Part shown: piece after piece, positions 53,745-63,850 of the stretch
How positions within the stretch are numbered: the stretch's first letter is position 1
Layout: each line of letters begins with the position of its first letter
Assembly (NCBI RefSeq): GCF_900089775.1
Contig: NZ_FLOB01000004.1
Location: 310,001-374,000 of the forward strand
Reading direction: 5' to 3'
Source of the DNA: Marinomonas spartinae
Lineage (GTDB): Bacteria > Pseudomonadota > Gammaproteobacteria > Pseudomonadales > Marinomonadaceae
DNA length: 64,000 nucleotides
The notes under the pieces: generated by a model
The model's input: only the letters and a program-made list of their open reading frames with translations
Told to the model about the DNA's origin: nothing
The model's database searches: none
Program-made: the position numbers and the translations under genes

Positions 53745-55118
53745 TTAGCTTTCTAGCAGACCTTGGGCAAAATAATCTCCTGGTTTTTTCACGCCTGGTA
53801 AGGCAAAGAAATAACCACCCCCAAATGGCTTGATGTATTCTTCTAATGGCTCGCCGTTTAAGCGTTCCTGCACTGTGATAAAGCCCGCCTTTAAGTCGGC
53901 TTGATAGGCTAGGAAGAGCAGTCCCATTTCCAGTTGGCCAGCATTGGTCACACCATCTGAGTAGTTATAAGCGCGGCGTAACAGCTGGTGTTGGTTAAAG
54001 CCTGGCGTTCTGGGGTTCGCTAAGCGCATATGGGCATCCAGCGGAATGATTTTGCCTTTTGGATCTTTGGAGTAATCAGGTATGTCGTGTTCGTGTTTCA
54101 TGCCTAAAGGCGCCCCCGTACCTCGCTCCCGACCAAAAATGGCTTCTTGTTCTTGTAGCGGTGTTCTGTCCCACTGTTCGACGAAAAAGCGAATGGTTCG
54201 TACGGCCAAATAACTGCCGCCAGTTGCCCATTTGGGTTCTTGGTTTTCTGGGGTGACGAGAATGACTTCGTCGGCCACTTTTGGATCTTTTGTATTGGGA
54301 TTGACGGTTCCGTCTTTGAAACCAAGTAGATTGATTGGGGTTTCTTTACCCGCCGTTGCCGCCACGTGGTTGGAGATAAAACCGTCGCGACGCCAGCGCA
54401 CGCTCAGTGTGGCTGGAGTGTGTTTAATGATGTCGCGCATCGCGTGAATCACGGTTTCGGGAGAATTCGCACAGAACTGGATTAACAAATCACCATGGCA
54501 GCTTTCGGCTTGTAAGGCATCGTTTGGAAAGCGCGTCATGTTGACGAGATGCTTGGGTTTTTTATCCGCTAAGCCAAAACGCTCATCAAATAGGCTGGCG
54601 CCGAGTGCAACAGTGAGGGTTAGGTTATCTGGGTTGATATAAGTGCCTACAATACCAGAGTCTAACGGGGGAAACTTATCCCCTGTACTAGGTGGCTTGC
54701 CGCCTTGGGTTAGAAACGCTGCCCGTTCGGTGAGGGTTTTGAAGAGGCCTTTTAAATCGTCCTTGTTATAAGCGATCACATCAAAGGAAACGAGGCAAGC
54801 TGCTGCTGGCGGAGGATTTAAAATACCGCTTTGGTATGCGCCGTAAAAAGGCTGTTTCATTTGACGGCTGGTGTAAAATTCAGCGTCGACTGAGCCTTCG
54901 TCCGCTTTCATGTTACCCTCCATCATACCCTCTGATCCGGCCAGTGCCTGAGTAGAGACGGCGCTACCGAGAGCAACAGCCCCGCCAAAGGCGCCAAGAC
55001 CTTTAAGTAAATTACGGCGCTCCTCGACAATTGAGTCATGGTTTTGTTCGGTTTTTTCTGTTTGATTATTTTTTTGTGTCTGTCTGGATTGTAATAGAGA
55101 ATGAAACGGGCAATTCAT
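53745..55118 (-). CDS. efeB: EfeB, Tat-exported DyP-type heme peroxidase
   Basis: 457 residues from ATG 55118 (GAGGGG seven bases upstream; the frame itself opens at 55142). A Tat signal [20 protein letters not shown] is followed by an Ala-rich cleavage zone (TQALA). DyP hallmarks: the GFKDGTVNP motif with distal Asp and the proximal His region toward the C-terminus (GGYFFALPG end). EfeB takes iron from, or oxidises, substrate in the periplasm for the EfeU/EfeO uptake system. Last gene of the operon, 137 bp after efeO. Confidence 0.93.
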   Translation of the reverse strand: MNCPFHSLLQSRQTQKNNQTEKTEQNHDSIVEERRNLLKGLGAFGGAVALGSAVSTQALAGSEGMMEGNMKADEGSVDAEFYTSRQMKQPFYGAYQSGILNPPPAAACLVSFDVIAYNKDDLKGLFKTLTERAAFLTQGGKPPSTGDKFPPLDSGIVGTYINPDNLTLTVALGASLFDERFGLADKKPKHLVNMTRFPNDALQAESCHGDLLIQFCANSPETVIHAMRDIIKHTPATLSVRWRRDGFISNHVAATAGKETPINLLGFKDGTVNPNTKDPKVADEVILVTPENQEPKWATGGSYLAVRTIRFFVEQWDRTPLQEQEAIFGRERGTGAPLGMKHEHDIPDYSKDPKGKIIPLDAHMRLANPRTPGFNQHQLLRRAYNYSDGVTNAGQLEMGLLFLAYQADLKAGFITVQERLNGEPLEEYIKPFGGGYFFALPGVKKPGDYFAQGLLES

Positions 55119-55255
55119 GTTATTCCCCTCAAATATGGTCACTTGTTACGCTTTCGCTCTGCTCCAGCGATTGCGTTAACGGTTGTTGATGAACGGGCCG
55201 AATGTCTTCGCCCATGGCCTTTTGTTCGCTTGTCAAATATGTTGTGCGGGCTTGC

Positions 55256-56401
55256 TTAGTTCAGACCAAGGTTGCCGCGCAGTTTTGCTAAATCTTCCGC
55301 CAGTTCGGTAATCGGCCCTTTTAAACGCTTTCTGTCCTGCTCAGATAGCTGGGTATAAGGTTCAAACCCCTTGTCGGTTTTGTAGTGTGCCAAAATGTCA
55401 CTGACCTGTTTGAGGTTGTTTTCAATGCGGTTTTGCAATGGGGGATTAATCTTGTCCATCATCGGCTTGAATAAGTAGACGATTTTTTGAGCGCCCTCTA
55501 CATTGGCATTGAAGTCGTCCAGATCGGTATGGGCGTAACGGTCTTCTTCACCACTAAGTTTACTGGCCGCGACTTCTTCTATGAGACCGGCTGCCCCACC
55601 AACGACGGTAGAGGGTGGGAAGGGCAGATTACGTATGCGCCCCTGTAATTCCATTACATCCTTATCAAGCTGATCGGCTAACGCTGTGGTATTTGCCAAG
55701 CTATTAGCTTTCCAAAGAGCATATTCAAGACGATGAAAGCCTGTGAAGTTTGGGTCTTTTGCCCCCATGGCAAAGGCATCTTCACGGGCGTCGATACGGT
55801 TATCTAGATCAGAAAACAATTCGGCAATGGGTTCAATTCGCTCATAATGCACACGTGCTTGGCTGTAAAGAGCTTTAGCTTTGTCCATCTCGTTGGCGCG
55901 GATAGCATCAGTAAAGGCTTGAGTGGCCTGAGTCAATTGACGGGTTTCATTCATCACATAGAATTTGTATTCGGCAATCGGCCCAATAAAATCGTTACTA
56001 GTGATTTTATAAGGTTTGTTCTGACCGTCGCTTTGTACTATAAGTTTTCCGTGAGGATTGGTTAATAAGCCACAGGTCATCTCATAGGTTCCAGGCTCTA
56101 GGGTAACGGTCATTTTTTGCTGAAAGCCTGGGATGATGTTTTCCCGTTCGGCAACGACCATAACACCATCAAGAATTTCCCATTCCAGTGCTCGCATGCT
56201 TTGGTTACGAATAATAAATTGTACTTTGCCTGCTGGAACGGTAAGGGCCATAGGCTGACACTTTTTATCGTTGACCTCGACATGGTATTGCGGGACATCG
56301 CTGGCGAATGCACTACAAGATGCCAGCAAACTCCCTGTCGTCACTGCCAAAAGAGTAGGTTTTCGCCAGACATTTTTGAATAAAGTGGATGAAGCTGACA
56401 T
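55256..56401 (-). CDS. efeO: EfeO, periplasmic iron-binding protein with cupredoxin and M75 domains
   Basis: 381 residues from ATG 56401 (GGAGAG upstream). A signal peptide (LLAVTTGSLLASCSAFA) leads into a cupredoxin-like domain (about 35-125, with KKCQPMALTVPAGKVQF and MTCGLLTNPHGKLIV), then an imelysin/M75 domain (about 140-381) with [20 protein letters not shown] and the GxHxxE site GFHRLEYALW. EfeO binds iron and delivers it to EfeU. It is 70 bp after its M75-only paralogue. Confidence 0.92.
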   Translation of the reverse strand: MSASSTLFKNVWRKPTLLAVTTGSLLASCSAFASDVPQYHVEVNDKKCQPMALTVPAGKVQFIIRNQSMRALEWEILDGVMVVAERENIIPGFQQKMTVTLEPGTYEMTCGLLTNPHGKLIVQSDGQNKPYKITSNDFIGPIAEYKFYVMNETRQLTQATQAFTDAIRANEMDKAKALYSQARVHYERIEPIAELFSDLDNRIDAREDAFAMGAKDPNFTGFHRLEYALWKANSLANTTALADQLDKDVMELQGRIRNLPFPPSTVVGGAAGLIEEVAASKLSGEEDRYAHTDLDDFNANVEGAQKIVYLFKPMMDKINPPLQNRIENNLKQVSDILAHYKTDKGFEPYTQLSEQDRKRLKGPITELAEDLAKLRGNLGLN

Positions 56402-56471
56402 GTTTCTCTCCGTAAGCAACACCCGTTTTGAAATCAATCAAACCGGGTGTTTTAGGTAATCGTATAATGGA

Positions 56472-57293
56472 TTAATTAAGGTTCAGTTCGCCACGGAGCA
56501 GAGACAAGTCTTCTGCCAATACTGTGATTGGGCCTTTTAATGCTAGACGATCTTGATTAGTTAATTTTTCGTAGGATTCAAAGCCTGTTGGAGTACGGTA
56601 TTTTGCTAAAATGCTGTCAACGCGTTTGAAGTTGTTGTCGATTTTTCTGACTAAGGTTGGATTCTTCTCAATGAGAAGTGGTTTTAGTAAGGAAACGATT
56701 TTTTGCGCCCCATCGACATTTGCTTGGAAGTCATCAAGGTCAGTACGAGCGTAACGGTCTTCTTCACCAGTGATTTTACTGGAAGCCACTTCCTCGATTA
56801 AGTCAGCGGCACCTCCTACTACTTTACTAGGAGGGAAAGCCAAGTTGGTGAGGCGCTTATGCAGTTCGAGTGTGTCTTGGTAAAGTTTCTCTGCGTAAGG
56901 TTTCATCCCTTTGGTGGTATTGTCTGCCCACAAGGCTTTTTCAATTCGATGGAAGCCTGTGAAGTTCGGGTCTTCTGCACCTTTGGCATAATCGTCTTCT
57001 CGGGCATCCATACTGCCATCAAGATCTGAGAACAGTTCGGCCACTGGTTCAATTCGCTCATAATGCACACGAGCAGGCGAGTAGAGTTTTTTGGCTTTTT
57101 GCACGTCCCCTGCGATGACCGCATCCGTAAAGGCTTTCGTATCTTTCACCAATCCATCGACTTGCTCAATAACATAGAACTTGTAGTCGGTAATGGGAGC
57201 GACCAAATCGGAGGCCTGAGTTTTGGCCTGAGCCAGGGTTGAACAGGCTGCGATGGACACAGCAAGAGCAAGTGTTGAGAGAGAAGTTTTCAT
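56472..57293 (-). CDS. efeM: EfeM/EfeO-like M75 (imelysin) protein
   Basis: 273 residues: a signal peptide ([18 protein letters not shown]) and a single M75 domain with [20 protein letters not shown] and [13 protein letters not shown]. It is close in sequence to the second half of EfeO but has no cupredoxin domain, corresponding to EfeM-type proteins. Its Cys in AACSTLAQA is a possible but not canonical lipobox. It follows efeU by 75 bp. Having both EfeM and full EfeO in one operon suggests duplication with loss or gain of the cupredoxin domain. Confidence 0.88.
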   Translation of the reverse strand: MKTSLSTLALAVSIAACSTLAQAKTQASDLVAPITDYKFYVIEQVDGLVKDTKAFTDAVIAGDVQKAKKLYSPARVHYERIEPVAELFSDLDGSMDAREDDYAKGAEDPNFTGFHRIEKALWADNTTKGMKPYAEKLYQDTLELHKRLTNLAFPPSKVVGGAADLIEEVASSKITGEEDRYARTDLDDFQANVDGAQKIVSLLKPLLIEKNPTLVRKIDNNFKRVDSILAKYRTPTGFESYEKLTNQDRLALKGPITVLAEDLSLLRGELNLN

Positions 57294-57368
57294 TAGTGAC
57301 TCCGTATCGTTGTTGTTTAAGGGTAGAGCGTTTGTAATAGATTGTTTTTCTTGTTATCCAGAATCGGT

Positions 57369-58226
57369 TTAGGGTGTGCCACTATTTACCGGACGACCAG
57401 TGTGGCTGGAAGTAAGATCATCCTTCTTGAAAAACCAGTACAGCGCGGGAAGAAGATAAATAAAGTAGATGGCGACTTCGCTGACCGTGGGGGTTTCTTG
57501 GTAACCTAATAAACCTTCTAATAAGGTGCCAAAGACGCTGTGCGTCGAGAGTAAATTGCTGGCATTAAAGGCGATGTTCTGGAAGTAGTTCCAAATACCC
57601 GCTTCGTGCAGTGATCGAATGGCGCCTGCTGCAAGGCCCGCTGCCACAAATAAAATAAATAAGCTGGTCCAACGGAAGAAGGCGCCCAGTGGTAATTTGA
57701 GACCACCTAAATAAATGGCAAAGCCCAATAAGACGGCCAAAGCTAAGCCTGTCACCGCCCCTAGTGGTGCAGAAGTACCAGCGCCTTGTTGGAAGGCAGA
57801 GAGAAGAAAGAAGACGGATTCTAATCCTTCACGGGCGACTGCTAGAAACACCATGCCAACCAAGGCCCAACCTTGGCGAGAACCTTGGTGCTTACCCAGT
57901 GCTTTATCGATGGAGCTATGTAGATCTGTTTTGACAGAGGCCGCTGCTTTACGCATCCAAAACACCATGTAGGTCAACATACCCACGGCGATGGCGGCAA
58001 CGATGGCTTCGAATAATTCCTGTTGCTTTTGGGGGAACTCTCCTGTGGTTTCATTGATACCATAACCAATTGCTAGACAAAGTAGTGCCGCACTGAAAAC
58101 GCCTCCCCAAACGGCTGGCATCCAATGTCCGCGTTGAGTGCGTTTAAGGTAACCTGCGATAAGGCTAACGATTAATGCCGCTTCAAGTCCTTCTCGGAGC
58201 ATGATTAGAAAGGGAACAAAAAACAT
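57369..58226 (-). CDS. efeU: EfeU, FTR1-family iron permease
   Basis: About 285 residues from ATG 58226 (MFFVPFLIMLREGLEAALIV; AAGGTG six bases upstream); the longer frame to 58307 would place the start inside the Fur/promoter region. Seven membrane helices. Two REGLE motifs (LREGLEAALIV near residue 10 and AREGLESVFFLL near 160) are the iron-binding signatures of FTR1. Inner-membrane channel for iron delivered by EfeO/EfeM. First gene of efeUMOB. Confidence 0.93.
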   Translation of the reverse strand: MFFVPFLIMLREGLEAALIVSLIAGYLKRTQRGHWMPAVWGGVFSAALLCLAIGYGINETTGEFPQKQQELFEAIVAAIAVGMLTYMVFWMRKAAASVKTDLHSSIDKALGKHQGSRQGWALVGMVFLAVAREGLESVFFLLSAFQQGAGTSAPLGAVTGLALAVLLGFAIYLGGLKLPLGAFFRWTSLFILFVAAGLAAGAIRSLHEAGIWNYFQNIAFNASNLLSTHSVFGTLLEGLLGYQETPTVSEVAIYFIYLLPALYWFFKKDDLTSSHTGRPVNSGTP

Positions 58227-58622
58227 AGGTGGCACCTTATCCGTCAGTAATAAAAGATAAAAAGAAATGCAATACATTACTAAAATGTTAATAATAATGA
58301 ATATCATTGCGTTTATTATATGAATGTTCAGTTCAGGTGTTAGTATACTGACAACTAATTCACATTTTTTCCTTATTGTTTGTTTTTCTACTAGTGGCGC
58401 TTGTGAAAGGTCTGTCTATCAAGGGAATGATTAGATATGTCTTGGGGAGAGGATTAGGGGGAGGCTTTAAAAATGTATGGTCTAGTAGAGACATGGCGGG
58501 CTTTATGCACATAACGCAACATTTAATTTGAGTTATTGAGTAGGTAAATGTCGGCGATGGGGTTAGTATGACGTCCTTAGCTCAATGGTATTGTCCGTTT
58601 TTGAGCGTTAATTAGGCCATCT
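58227..58622. other. 396-bp divergent region between efeU and the methyltransferase gene
   Basis: It holds the efeU promoter with a Fur-like box (58293-58311) and, on the right, an AT-rich stretch with the methyltransferase promoter. No gene is supported; a G-rich stretch near 58440-58475 has no clear role. Confidence 0.55.
58293..58311 (-). promoter_or_regulatory. Fur-like box upstream of efeU
   Basis: AATAATGAATATCATTGCG matches the Fur consensus at about 13 of 19 positions, with a good core ATAATGA...ATCATT. Weaker than the siderophore boxes, but the operon is a classic Fur target. Confidence 0.6.
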
Positions 58623-59282
58623 ATGTCAACTTTCCGTGTGCGTTATCAAACATTAGAGTTTGATCTTTCCGATATTCATGTACGTACTCTTCGCGATAAT
58701 CAACAATTTTCCGATGATGAGAATGAAGCTCTAAATCTAGGTATTTCCTCTGCTACTTGGCCATTATTCGGTATTATTTGGCCTTCAGGGGAGGTATTAG
58801 CGCATTTGATGTATACCCATAACATCGATGGGGTGCGTATCTTAGAGGTGGGTTGTGGTATTGGCTTGGCCAGTTTAGTGTTGAATCATCGTCATGCCAA
58901 TATTACCGCGACGGATTATCACCCAGAAGCAGGTCGTTTTTTGAGTGCGAATGTATTACTCAATGGAGATCGCCCCATTCCATTTGTACGAACCGGTTGG
59001 CAAGATGGTGAGACCTCATTAGGTCAGTATGACTGCATTATTGGTAGCGACTTGTTGTATGAGCGCTCCCATGTGGACATGCTAGCGGATTTTATTGATT
59101 GTCATGCGGCGCCAGATTGTGAAGTGATTTTGGTTGATCCTGGTCGAGGCCATCATGCTGTGTTTAGTAAAAAAATGGTGTCACTAGGGTATCAACATAG
59201 TCAAAGTAAACCGTTGGAAACGAGTTATTTGGTAAAACCTTTTAAGGGGCAGGTCCTTAGCTATCACCGTTCTAAAATTTGA
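58623..59282 (+). CDS. Class I SAM-dependent methyltransferase (METTL21-like)
   Basis: 219 residues with the SAM motif I RILEVGCGIGLASLVLN (about 75-92), motif II-like ITATDYHPEAG, and YDCIIGSDLLYERSHVDML (post-I). The N-terminal SSATWPLFGIIWPSGEVLAH, leading into the SAM domain, is like the lysine-methyltransferase group METTL21/NNT1. It stands alone, divergent from efeU. The substrate is unknown; a protein target is the family-based guess. Confidence 0.85.
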   Translation: MSTFRVRYQTLEFDLSDIHVRTLRDNQQFSDDENEALNLGISSATWPLFGIIWPSGEVLAHLMYTHNIDGVRILEVGCGIGLASLVLNHRHANITATDYHPEAGRFLSANVLLNGDRPIPFVRTGWQDGETSLGQYDCIIGSDLLYERSHVDMLADFIDCHAAPDCEVILVDPGRGHHAVFSKKMVSLGYQHSQSKPLETSYLVKPFKGQVLSYHRSKI

Positions 59283-59362
59283 TGGCATGGTTCGCGATCG
59301 TCACTATCCAGAAATGCAAGGTTCTACATTAAGAGCCTTGAACTCGCTAACCGATTGAATGT

Positions 59363-59385
59363 GAAGCCGAGCATCGCTCGGCTTC
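59363..59385. terminator. Terminator between the methyltransferase and the sulfatase-fold gene
   Basis: GAAGCCGAGC (59363-59372) and GCTCGGCTTC (59376-59385), a 10-bp stem with a 3-base loop and a T-rich tail on the plus strand. It may serve the minus-strand gene ending at 59393 as well. Confidence 0.8.
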
Positions 59386-59392
59386 TGTTTGT

Positions 59393-61354
59393 TTATTCCT
59401 CGCTTTCTCTTGGTATGTTGTATTTTTTGTCTTCATAGAGCCAAGTGCCGAGTAATGGATGGGCAATGGCTTCGCTGATGAGCTCTGGGCTGACATCTTT
59501 AGAGGCTTCTAAGCGATGATTTCGATAAATAAAGGTCTTTGGCGGCAATTTGGGTTGTAAGATGACGACCTGATTACCACGCATAAAGGCTTGGTTTTGA
59601 TTGAATTGCATGATGGCTCGCCCCACATAGCTGGCATCTCGCTTGGTTAGGTCTTGTCCAATCATCGGGTGCGACGAGTTGATGCCGATTAAAGACAGCA
59701 GGGTTGGTGCTAGATCAATTTGGCTAATAAGACGATGATCTTCCTGCGGTGAAACATCTGCGCCTAAGATTAATCCAGGAATATGGAAGTTGGTAATGGG
59801 AACCAGTTCAGGTCGGCTAGAGCGGGCATCGTGATCGGCGACAATAAGAAATACCGTATTTTTCCAATAGTTAGATGCTTTCGCCATATCAAAAAACTTG
59901 CCTACTGCGTAATCCGCGTATTTTACTGCATTCTCACGAGAGTTTTTCGGTGTGTTGTAGTCTTCGATTTTGCCATCAGGAAAATCAAAAGGGTCGTGAT
60001 TGGAGGAACTAAACACAAGACTAAAGAAAGGTTTGTTATGCTTAGCTTTTTCAATAAATGTCGCATTGGCTTTTTTGAACAGGTCTTCGTCGCTGACGCC
60101 CCAAGAGGCAACAAACTCAGGATTTACAAAGTCTTTTTCTTCAATAATGCTGTTGAAACCATTGCCTAAGAAAAAGGCTTTCATGTTATCAAAATGCGCA
60201 CCACCTCCGTAGATAAAGCTGGTGTCGTATCCTTTCTGTCCTAGTAATTTCGCCAGGGTGAAAAAGCCTGTTTGAGAGTTGGGTAGTTTAACCGTACTGC
60301 GTGCTGGTGTTGGGACGAACCCGGTCACGACGGCCTCGATTCCTCGCACAGAGCGCGTGCCTGTTGCATAAAGTTGGTTAAAAGCCCAGCCCTCTTTGGC
60401 TAATTTGTCGTATTCAGGGGATAAGGGTAGGCCTCCTAGGCTGCCAATAAATTGTGCCCCTTGGCTTTCTTGCAAAATAATCACGAGGTTTTTGGGGTGT
60501 TTGTATTGATGGGTCGCGGTTTGCTTGTGCAAAGTGGGGAAGTCTTTCGACACAAAGTCCGCTTCTTTTAGACCCATGGATTTGTGTATGTTGGAGATAA
60601 TGTCTGCTTTGCTCATTTGCGGGTAAAGTTGAAACGAGCTGACCTCATCTTGCATCTGACTGACCGCATGGAGCATAGAGTAAGCTGAGTTGAGGGTTAG
60701 ACTATTGACTAACGGATCATTGGTAAAGGCTGTGTAGCTTGGGTTAATTGCTCGGTGTTGCAAGCTAGAGCGTGCGGCCAATACGCCAATAAGTAAAATG
60801 AGTACAGCGAGAATTGGGCGCTCAAACCATTTTGGTTGCGGTTTGTTGGTGATGTGCTGTTTGCGCATTAAATAATAAATACCCACAAAAGCGGCAATCG
60901 TGACCAGTAACGATAAGGCAAGGGTGAGTTTATGCCCCGCCATAAGCATGGAAAACACTTCTTTGGGGTAGATTAAATATTCAACGAACAGTCGGTTTGG
61001 GCGTAAATTGTACTCGTTGATGAAGGCGGGTGTTGAGGCTTCCATAAAGACACAAAAAACAAAGGCTGCCGAGAGCCAAATACGGCATGCAATATCCCAG
61101 ACACGATTAATATACGGAATGCCGGAGACCAGTACGGCAAAGAGTGCGGGTAAGGCGGCTAGATAAGCCAGCGAGGCTAAGTCAATACGCAAACCAAACC
61201 CTAATATGGTGAGCCAATCTTTAAACGAATCGACCCGTTCATGTTGCCAGATAATCAGAGAAAGCCGACTTAGAGTTAAAGTACATAGTGTTATAAATAG
61301 AAAAGTGAGAAAGGGCCTAAGGGGAGAGCAGTATCGATTTAACGCATTTGCCAT
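59393..61354 (-). CDS. LTA synthase-like membrane sulfatase-fold protein
   Basis: About 653 residues from ATG 61354 (the frame opens at a TTG at 61366). Five membrane helices (about 15-185) precede a periplasmic alkaline-phosphatase/sulfatase-fold domain (from about 285): NLVIILQESQGAQFIGSLGG with metal Glu, YATGTRSVRGIEAVVTG with the nucleophile Thr, VFLIVADHDARS and IDLAPTLLSLIGI. Such proteins transfer phosphoglycerol or phosphoethanolamine to glycans or lipids, for instance OpgB/LtaS-like enzymes in Gram-negatives. Here the acceptor is unknown. Stand-alone gene. Confidence 0.87.
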   Translation of the reverse strand: MANALNRYCSPLRPFLTFLFITLCTLTLSRLSLIIWQHERVDSFKDWLTILGFGLRIDLASLAYLAALPALFAVLVSGIPYINRVWDIACRIWLSAAFVFCVFMEASTPAFINEYNLRPNRLFVEYLIYPKEVFSMLMAGHKLTLALSLLVTIAAFVGIYYLMRKQHITNKPQPKWFERPILAVLILLIGVLAARSSLQHRAINPSYTAFTNDPLVNSLTLNSAYSMLHAVSQMQDEVSSFQLYPQMSKADIISNIHKSMGLKEADFVSKDFPTLHKQTATHQYKHPKNLVIILQESQGAQFIGSLGGLPLSPEYDKLAKEGWAFNQLYATGTRSVRGIEAVVTGFVPTPARSTVKLPNSQTGFFTLAKLLGQKGYDTSFIYGGGAHFDNMKAFFLGNGFNSIIEEKDFVNPEFVASWGVSDEDLFKKANATFIEKAKHNKPFFSLVFSSSNHDPFDFPDGKIEDYNTPKNSRENAVKYADYAVGKFFDMAKASNYWKNTVFLIVADHDARSSRPELVPITNFHIPGLILGADVSPQEDHRLISQIDLAPTLLSLIGINSSHPMIGQDLTKRDASYVGRAIMQFNQNQAFMRGNQVVILQPKLPPKTFIYRNHRLEASKDVSPELISEAIAHPLLGTWLYEDKKYNIPRESEE

Positions 61355-61555
61355 ATTAAAAACCAAACTAGAGGATGAAAACGCTTGATTATAGTTTAAA
61401 TATGGAAAAATGTTGCATAAATATCTTAAAAAAGAAGTATGGTTTGGTTAGCAAGATTAAAAAAGTAACGTATACAGTAGTAAAGTGGATTCATTAGTAG
61501 CCGATCTGCGTCTTCTTATTAAGGCTTAATTGAACTGATAAAGCCGCTACCCATA

Positions 61556-61586
61556 AAAACGCCCTATTCCGTCTAGAATAGGGCGC
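61556..61586 (-). terminator. Terminator after the PepSY gene
   Basis: CGCCCTATTC (61560-61569) pairs with GAATAGGGCG (61576-61585), and the minus strand continues with TTTTT. The stop of the PepSY gene is at 61596. Confidence 0.88.
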
Positions 61587-61595
61587 TTGATTTCT

Positions 61596-63017
61596 TTACT
61601 GGAGAGGTGTGGCCTTAGTTCGCAGTCGTTTTTGCCAACGAATCGCGTCGATAAGTAAAAACACGACTAAACTGATGCCCATCACGGGGAGACTGATCGC
61701 GACAAAGAGGCTCACCACAATGGTAATGGTTTTCCATGTAGGTGTGAGTTTGCTCCAAGCGTCAAGCAGTGGCTTGGAGGTAGCCCCAGCGGTTGGACGT
61801 CGGCGCCACCACATGGTGTATCCCCATACAATCATGACGCACAGTGACAAACCAAAAGCGGCTAATATGAGTTGATTGGCTAAACCAAATAATAAGCCCA
61901 TGTGAGTATCAATCCCCCAGCGGATTAATTTGGCGATTAATGGAAAGTGTGCGAATTGAGCATGGCCCAACACGGCCAAGGTGCTGCCATCAATGGCGAC
62001 AGAGTCGACTTGAGTGGGCCATTCCCGATGGATTTCACGAACAAACCAAGCGGTATTGGCTTTTCTTGGTGGCTTGATCTCAATCTTAGTGGAATGGATA
62101 CCCGCTGCTCGTGCGGTATTTAACACTTTGTCGAAAAGTTGATCAGTTTCTTTTGCCGAGGGTGCCGCTTGAGTCATGCTCATATTAGCGTTGTTTGAAT
62201 GACCAAGGTGATTCGCATGTTCACCCATGTCTGTGCTGTGGGCTGTCTTTTTAATATCTAGAGAGACGGAAGGGGTGACCCAACCAATGTATTGGCGGAC
62301 TGTGCTGATGTTGCCGCCAGCCCATTTAGACCAAGTCAGACCAGTAATTGAAAAGAATACCAGTCCAAGAAAAATTACTAAGCCAAGTTGATAGTGGCTT
62401 CTACGTTTTCTCAAATAGGGGGTGCGAGAGGCAATCTTGGTTTGGTTCTTTTTGCCTCCCTTATACCAAAGATACATGCCACCTAGCGCGGCAATCCACA
62501 ACCAAGAAGCGGCCAGTTCGCTGTAGTTTCGTCCCAAATCACCGAGTAGCAGGGTGCGGTGTAGGTAGTCGATAGTAGTACGAAGAGGCAAGACACCGCT
62601 GGTACCATAGACACCTAAACTGCCGCGAACCGCTAAATTATGAGGGTCAATAAAGACGGCGCGAACGCCCGATAGTGTGCTTGGATCGAGAAACATGACA
62701 CGTGTAGTATCTCCTGGCAGCGGTGCGGGTCGCACCGCAAATAGGGTGAGGTCTTTCGACAAGGATTGGCGAGCAGCGGCTACTTGCTCAGTTAAGGGTT
62801 TATTTGGCCCTGTGCTGTCGGTCTTGAGCTCGTGTTTGTAGACATAAGCCTCAAGTTGCGGGGTCAATACGTAAACAGTTCCTGTCAATGCTGCGATGAA
62901 AATAAACGGGGCGACAAACATGCCAATATAAAAGTGTAAACGAGTGATCAGCAATAGCATGGCATTTTTCGAAACGTCTGGTTTCTTTGTGTTCTGTAAA
63001 TTGGACATAAATCTCAT
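61596..63017 (-). CDS. PepSY-associated membrane protein
   Basis: 473 residues with four main helices: RLHFYIGMFVAPFIFIAALT near the N-terminus, YQLGLVIFLGLVFFSITGLT, GLANQLILAAFGLSLCVMIV and a final ITIVVSLFVAISLPVMGISL. The PepSY-TM family pattern YLHRTLLLGDLGRNYSELAA and the WIAALGGMYLWYK motif are present. A His/Met-rich loop (DMGEHANHLGHSNNANMSM, about 265-283) may bind metal. These proteins often accompany iron or siderophore functions (PiuB-like). A possible alternative start is ATG 63008. Confidence 0.88.
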   Translation of the reverse strand: MRFMSNLQNTKKPDVSKNAMLLLITRLHFYIGMFVAPFIFIAALTGTVYVLTPQLEAYVYKHELKTDSTGPNKPLTEQVAAARQSLSKDLTLFAVRPAPLPGDTTRVMFLDPSTLSGVRAVFIDPHNLAVRGSLGVYGTSGVLPLRTTIDYLHRTLLLGDLGRNYSELAASWLWIAALGGMYLWYKGGKKNQTKIASRTPYLRKRRSHYQLGLVIFLGLVFFSITGLTWSKWAGGNISTVRQYIGWVTPSVSLDIKKTAHSTDMGEHANHLGHSNNANMSMTQAAPSAKETDQLFDKVLNTARAAGIHSTKIEIKPPRKANTAWFVREIHREWPTQVDSVAIDGSTLAVLGHAQFAHFPLIAKLIRWGIDTHMGLLFGLANQLILAAFGLSLCVMIVWGYTMWWRRRPTAGATSKPLLDAWSKLTPTWKTITIVVSLFVAISLPVMGISLVVFLLIDAIRWQKRLRTKATPLQ

Positions 63018-63258
63018 CTGTCTAACGGGATAAGCCTCGTCTAAAAAGAGCGAAACTTATCTAACAATAAAGTAAGCGATAGGTACCCTTGGCTCGATGA
63101 CGTCATTGGCCAACGTGATGTAAAAAAAGCTGTAAAGGTTCATTGAGAAGCCTTTACTTGGCCTATTCGTGATCGTACAAAGGTCTCAGTTATCTATTAG
63201 GTAACGGCTTCTCTTGATAATATGACGTGACAGGTTGTCATGTGCCGTCATCAAGATG

Positions 63259-63813
63259 TCATGCCAATAGATCGCTGTATGATGATATAAACGTAGCGTG
63301 GGAAGTGTTTGGTGGGGCTCTTGGCTGTAATCTTGAATAGCGTGAGGGTAAGAGGTGAGTGCTAATGGTGTAAGATATAGCAAGATAGGAAATCGCCACT
63401 AAGATTGGCAAGATAAAGGTAAGTACCGCTAAGCAGGCAAGGTGGAAGAGGAGTGTACAAAAGCCACAAGCCGCCCTAAGTCCTAAGGTATCATCATCGT
63501 CCATCGACTTAGCGGAATGATCAGGGTCATGGAAGTCCATGGAGCCCGAGTCCGTCATTTTTTCCCCACCACCATGTTCATCCATGTGCACCATTAATGA
63601 TGGTGGCAGCGTTATGACTTTTTTGGTTGGTGAATGGTGTAGATTGTGATGCTGATGCATCGTTGGATTCATATCCATGTGGCTCATTCCATGAGCTTGC
63701 ATGTTTAATTGTGATATGAGAGGAACAACATAAATGGCAATGACCGCAAATAGACTAAGCAAGACGGGAAAACGTCTTGTTCGCTTATTGGGTTGAATCA
63801 TCGACCATGTCAT
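63259..63813 (-). CDS. DUF2946-like His/Met-rich small membrane protein
   Basis: 184 residues from ATG 63813 (AAGGA seven bases upstream). An N-terminal helix is followed by a metal-binding type region rich in His and Met (MSHMDMNPTMHQHHNLHH, then HMDEHGGGEKM) and the DUF2946 signature AACGFCTLLFHLA with a second membrane helix. DUF2946 proteins are often near copper or heavy-metal genes. Here it precedes the PepSY gene by about 240 bp on the same strand, so copper or iron handling is the likely theme (inference). Confidence 0.72.
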   Translation of the reverse strand: MTWSMIQPNKRTRRFPVLLSLFAVIAIYVVPLISQLNMQAHGMSHMDMNPTMHQHHNLHHSPTKKVITLPPSLMVHMDEHGGGEKMTDSGSMDFHDPDHSAKSMDDDDTLGLRAACGFCTLLFHLACLAVLTFILPILVAISYLAISYTISTHLLPSRYSRLQPRAPPNTSHATFISSYSDLLA

Positions 63814-63850
63814 CACACAATCCTTATGGAGAAGCGTATATCAAGGCTGT

